Assembly: GCF_949987535.1 (NCBI RefSeq)
Contig: NC_080081.1
Coordinates: 62,579,603-62,643,602 of the forward strand
Source: Balaenoptera acutorostrata
Taxonomy: Eukaryota; Chordata; Mammalia; Artiodactyla; Balaenopteridae
DNA length: 64,000 nt
Direction of reading: 5' to 3'
Every line of letters begins with the position of its first letter. Position 1 is the first letter of the stretch. The translations under genes were made by a program, and so were the position numbers. A model generated the notes under the pieces. It ran no database searches. It worked only from the letters and a program-made list of their open reading frames with translations, and was not told the origin of the DNA. Positions 60,034-64,000 of the stretch are shown here, piece by piece.

Positions 60034-60175
60034 CTTATCTGTCTTTTTGTCTTGCTTTTCCAAAACGGCCATGTTGTCTTTCAGAATTTTCACAATTTCT
60101 GCTGGACTTTTGTGCGATTTACTAAACAAAGGCATTTTTTTCATCTATAGAAATCTCTTCTTCCAATGTGAAATG
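60034..60175 (-). CDS. CAB39L: CAB39L first coding exon with 31 nt of 5' UTR
   Basis: The acceptor is a pyrimidine-rich TTTGTTTTCAG ending at 60176, followed by 31 nt of 5' UTR. The ATG is at 60144-60142 and 37 codons run to the donor AAG|GTATGA at 60034. The translation begins MKKMPLFSKSHKSPAEIV and ends in QDKKTDK. A second in-frame ATG at codon 4 (60135-60133) could also initiate; I chose the first because the total then equals the family length of 337. This N-terminal segment is the start of the MO25 helical repeat stack. Confidence 0.95.
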
Positions 60176-60311
60176 CTGAAAACAAATAAACAAAAATTAT
60201 AATTATAATTCTTAACATGATTAAATTGTTATACCAAAATGTCTTATAAGTTTTCAATAACCAATTCAGTAATATGAAACATTAAAATCAGTCAAACTAA
60301 AACAAGTTTCA

Positions 60312-60552
60312 TTGGGACTTCCCTGGTGGTCCAGCAGTTGAGACTCTGTGCTCCCAATGCAGGGGGCCCGGGTTCGATCCCTGGTCAGGGAACTAGATCC
60401 CACATGCTGCAACTAAAGGTCCTGCATGCCACAACTAAAGATCCCACATATCAACTAAAGAATCTGCATGCTGCAACTAAAGATCCTGCGTACTGCAACT
60501 AAGACCCGGCAAAGCCAAATAAATAAATACATAAATATTAAAAAAAAATAAT
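60312..60552 (+). mobile_element. CHR-type SINE just upstream of the first coding exon
   Basis: Head GGGACTTCCCTGGTGGTCC, B box GGTTCGATCCC, repeated CAACTAAAG modules, A-rich tail. Flanked by AAAACAAGTTTCA (60299-60311 and 60553-60565). It ends 137 bp before the acceptor of the exon carrying the CAB39L start codon, in opposite orientation to the gene. Confidence 0.96.
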
Positions 60553-60565
60553 AAAACAAGTTTCA

Positions 60566-61965
60566 CCAAGTTTTGTGCCAAATTTAAATTAATATAAAAT
60601 ATTTTAAGAAAGATATTTTTTAAAGTTTACCTAAAAGTTTTTACTCAAAGTTTAAAATCTTTCCTATAACAGAAATTCAAGATTTATGCAAGAATGGGAA
60701 AAGGAGTATTTTTAGAGAATACCCTGATATTTAAAACTGGATATTTTGACTAAAGAGAGTGATGATGATGATGATGATGGTGATAATAATAATCATAGAT
60801 AAAATAAAACATGTAAAACAAAAGTGGGATTAGGATCCACATACTTTGGCAAAGCAATATTTAAAAACATGCCACTCCATAGCAATCACAAAATTACAAT
60901 GTAAAATTGTTTAGAATCTGTTTTTTATTTACTCTTCAAATATTCAGCTGGCCATACTCACTGATGAAATGAGGACTACCATGATGGGGGGTGAGGTGGG
61001 AGGGGAACAGGAAAATCAGTTCTTCTTTTTGAGAACATCTATTTACATAGAGCAGAGAAAGCCAAATATAGCTGTCATTGCCCTATTTACACTAAAAATG
61101 TGTTTTTTTTTTTAGAAAAAAATCTAAAATTAAAGGCTCCAGTTAGTAGAGGGATATTCATTTACTTTACATTTATTAGCAAAAATATTTCAAACATTAC
61201 AGAAATATGTCATAAATCAAAGGCTCCCATTAACCAGTCATCCAGAGGCAACAACTATTATCAGTTTTGATATATATTCCTCCTGAATTTTTTCTATGTA
61301 TATAAAAATATATTTTTTAAAACCGAAATAGAATAAATACTAAATATAATATTTTTCAACTTTTCCCCACTTTTTATATCTTGAATATCATTCTATGAGT
61401 ATATGTTTAGATGCACTACAATATTTTTATAGCAATATCCATTATACAGACATATTATGTAATTACTTCTAGTATTTGGTAATTTCTTATTAAATTATTA
61501 TATAATTTATTTTACCAATACCTTTATTGATAGACTTTTGGGTTAATTCCATTTTTCCTCATATTTTTCTTATTAACAACGATGCAATTAATCAATAAAG
61601 AATATTACACACAAATGTACACAGCAGTTGATAGCAATACTCTAAGCAGTTATTCCTCTGGCATAACCTTGGCTATGGTTCTAAATATTTACTTCATCTC
61701 CCTAGACTCCTACTTCCCAAATCTGGTTCCCTAGGACTTCTGTCAAATCTCGGAGTTACCTTATACCCTTCCAAAAAATTTCTTCAGTATTTGTTCTTTG
61801 TGATCAAGAATAATGCTAACTGGCAGTCAACATACCTGCTAAACAAACAGGAGGTACTTAAACCCCCAAATTGTTCTGAGTTGGTAATTCATCCACTATG
61901 ATTCAGAAGTTATCACCCTTGTCTGCACGTCATTTGCTCTATCTGTAAAATGAGTGTTTTGTATT
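60566..61965. other. Intronic sequence, upstream of the first coding exon
   Basis: A GAT/ATG-repeat (about 60758-60782) and a possible old L1M piece around 61190-61640 (AAATATTTCAAACATTACAG, TTTTTCAACTTTTCC). No exon or promoter seen. In other mammals the noncoding first exons lie far away, so this would be intron. Confidence 0.4.
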
Positions 61966-61977
61966 TTTTTTTAATTT

Positions 61978-62016
<39 letters not shown>

Positions 62017-62279
62017 TGGCTGTGTTGGGTCTTCGTTACTGTGCGAGGGCTTTCTCTAGTTACGGCAAGTGGGGGCCACTCATCATCGCGGTGCGCGGGC
62101 CTCTCACTATCGCAGCCTCTCTTGTTGCGGAGCACAGGCTCCAGACGCGCAGGCTCAGTAATTGTGGCTCACGGGCCTAGTCGCTCCGCGGCATGTGGGA
62201 TCCTCCCAGACCAGGGCTCGAACCCGTGTCCCCTGCATTGGCAGGCAGATTCTCAACCACTGCGCCACCAGGGAAGCCC
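61966..62279 (-). mobile_element. Full-length CHR SINE
   Basis: (TTTA)n tail at the left, minus-strand head GGGCTTCCCTGGTGGCGCAG, B box GGTTCGAGCCC. Approximate target duplication TGTTTTGTATTT / TGTTTTGTTTTA. Confidence 0.93.
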
Positions 62280-62429
62280 TGTTTTGTTTTATAACTGTGA
62301 AATCACCTAGTCATATCATTTAACTCAGATTTTTTTTCATCTCTTTCACGAAGATATCAAGAAAAATTTCGCCAAATGCTCTGGGAAAGCCCAGATACGT
62401 TATATTTATTTGTTAGTACCCGTTTAGTT

Positions 62430-62997
62430 ACCTTATTTTATTTTTTAATATATCCCCATGACTTACTTATTTTGTAACCGGAAGTTTGTACCTTTTGACC
62501 CCCTTCACCCATGTCATCCACACTCCACCCTCTGCCTCTGGCAACAACCAATTTGTTCTGTGTACTTATGAGCTTGGTTTTTGGTTTTTTAAGATTCCAC
62601 ATATAAGTGAGATCATACAGTACATGTCTTTTTCTGATTTATTTCACTTAGCATAATGCCCTCAAAGGCCCATCCATGTTGCCACAAATGGCAAGATTTC
62701 ATTCTTTTTATGGCTGAATAATATTCCATTATACATATATATATATATACACACACACATACACACACACACACACACACACATAGAACATATGCTTTAT
62801 CTGTTCATCCATTGATGGGCACTTAGGTTGTTTCCATATCTTGGCTATTGTAAATAATGCTGCAGTAAACATGAGGGTGCATATTTCTTTATGAATTAGC
62901 TTTTTCATGTTCCTCGGATAAGTATCCAGAAGTGGAATTGCTATATCATATGGTAGTTCTATTTTTAATTTTTTGAGGAACCTTTATACTGTAAGGG
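62430..62997 (-). mobile_element. L1MA-like 3' fragment with internal microsatellite
   Basis: Antisense L1 (GGAAGTTTGTACCTTTTGACC, AGATTCCACATATAAGTGAG, CTTAGGTTGTTTCCATATCTTGG) with a (TA)n/(CA)n run at 62735-62782 in the middle. No intact frame. Confidence 0.85.
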
Positions 62998-62999
62998 GG

Positions 63000-64000
63000 A
63001 TTCTTAAAGAAAGATAGGGCATCATATTTTGAATTAGATAGGCCAAATACAGCGAGCTCTAGCATATTCATCACTGGTCCACACCCATTCTAACTCCATC
63101 AAGGCCAAAGATAAAGTATATAAGGTGGAGTCCTGAAAATGGTGCCTCCTTGGGATAAAGTGGTAGTAGTAATAAATTCTACGTCAGAGTTTTTAGAACA
63201 CATGTTATATTTCAACAACACAAGAAGCAGGAACAGGAGAAGATGCCATGCTAAGTCCAACAGACTGACGCTAGGTGAATGCCTCCTGGGCACTGAAAAC
63301 TGTGGTGAGGTCGCACACATGAACCTGCCCTCCGGTGTTAGTGCTGACAGCAGGCCATGCAGCACGCAAATATCAGAGGACTGACATGGGCCCTATTGTA
63401 CTTTTCCACTTTCCAAAGTAAGTGAACAGAATAAACAACAAATAAATAGGTTCTACTAAAAAAATAAAAAAGCACAAGCAAAGGGGAGAAATGCCCTGTG
63501 GACTTCGACAGGAAAGGTTACTTCCAAAATTAATTCTCTGTAGGAGATAGAATAGATATAATTGGTAAAATAAAAATTAAAAAAAGGAAGAGAAGAACTT
63601 AGACAAAAAGAGAGCTGGTCAAGATAAAAGATCAAAAACACATAATATACACACATATACAGAAACACCCCAAAATGCAGCATGGCAATCCAAATCTGCA
63701 TACAGCAGAAATGACCCCACAGAAAATTGATTGAGGACAACCAAAACGTACACAATTAGTTAGTCTATATTTATTCATTCAGAAAATATTTACCCGAGCA
63801 CCTGTAAGGTGTGAGGTGTTGCACTAGTAAATGTAAAATAAGCCTCAGAGGGTGCACAATGTCGTGGGAGACACAGCCACACAAAGGGTTCTGCCAGAAT
63901 GCCAGAAAAGGTTAAACAAACTTAAATGATGGAGAAAAGGTACTCGGCGTGTGTTCGTGTGGATGTGTGTATAGTATACATTATGGAAATATGGAGAAGA
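63000..64000. other. Sequence without a gene, window edge
   Basis: AT-rich intronic or intergenic sequence. The two 80-90-codon open frames near 63100-63385 overlap on opposite strands and have no recognised motif. Nothing else seen. Confidence 0.4.

Larger units (their letters stand above)
11957..60175 (-). other. CAB39L: CAB39L gene span (MO25-beta), coding exons 1-8, 5' end open
   Basis: This is the gene for calcium-binding protein 39-like (MO25-beta), a cytosolic helical-repeat (armadillo/HEAT-like) scaffold. In the known family it binds the C-terminal WEF motif of the pseudokinase STRAD, locks STRAD in an active-like shape and so activates LKB1 (STK11); it also stimulates STE20-type kinases. 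Eight coding exons were found by eye, all on the minus strand with canonical GT-AG borders. Their codon counts are 37, 55, 39 plus 2 nt, 1 nt plus 56, 20, 22, 48 and 59, which sum to 337 codons including the split glycine, the usual family length. Internal residues ([31 protein letters not shown], the KKTAP end) match CAB39L rather than its paralogue CAB39. There are no frameshifts or stops. The upstream noncoding exon(s) and promoter were not found and probably lie beyond the right edge. Confidence 0.96.

Overview
The window is mammalian nuclear DNA, most likely from a cetacean (whale or dolphin). The main lineage evidence is a set of about fifteen tRNA-derived SINEs of the CHR type (cetacean-hippopotamus-ruminant family). 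They have a B-box-containing head, a GC-rich body, an A-rich tail, and in most cases clear target-site duplications. There are also 5'-truncated L1 copies with an artiodactyl-type 3' end, and older shared mammalian repeats (MIR, L2, L1M, MaLR LTR, hAT-Charlie).

One protein gene can be reconstructed completely. CAB39L (MO25-beta, the scaffold of the LKB1-STRAD kinase complex) lies on the minus strand. Eight coding exons between 60144 and 14083 join in frame across seven GT-AG introns to give exactly 337 codons plus a stop. A 5' UTR piece begins at an acceptor at 60175, and the upstream noncoding exon(s) are not visible. The 3' UTR probably runs to about 11.96 kb, where there is a poly(A) signal. 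The rest of 14-60 kb is intron, heavily filled with SINE and L1 insertions.

The left 12 kb is intergenic and unusual. Two GC-rich arms (about 340-2035 and 4565-5410) are diverged inverted copies of each other. Each carries a CTCF-like motif, and the two motifs point outward. The left arm also has about 930 bp that the right arm lacks, holding a CpG-island promoter-like block with an E-box palindrome and a strong minus-strand splice donor. The spacer between the arms contains two unrelated minisatellites: a 37-bp unit and a perfect 59-bp unit grown out of an L1 remnant. From 5.4 to 12 kb there are a hAT-Charlie fossil, several MIRs, a full-length young SINE and otherwise unremarkable sequence.

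Other points of note are an L1 insertion at 43338-44884 whose target-site duplication also encloses foreign sequence (a probable 3' transduction), a 67-bp L1 insertion with perfect duplications, two nearly identical SINEs 41 kb apart that share an internal duplication, and an unexplained coding-like GC-rich block inside the CAB39L 3' UTR. Nothing bacterial, no CRISPR array and no intact viral gene is present.
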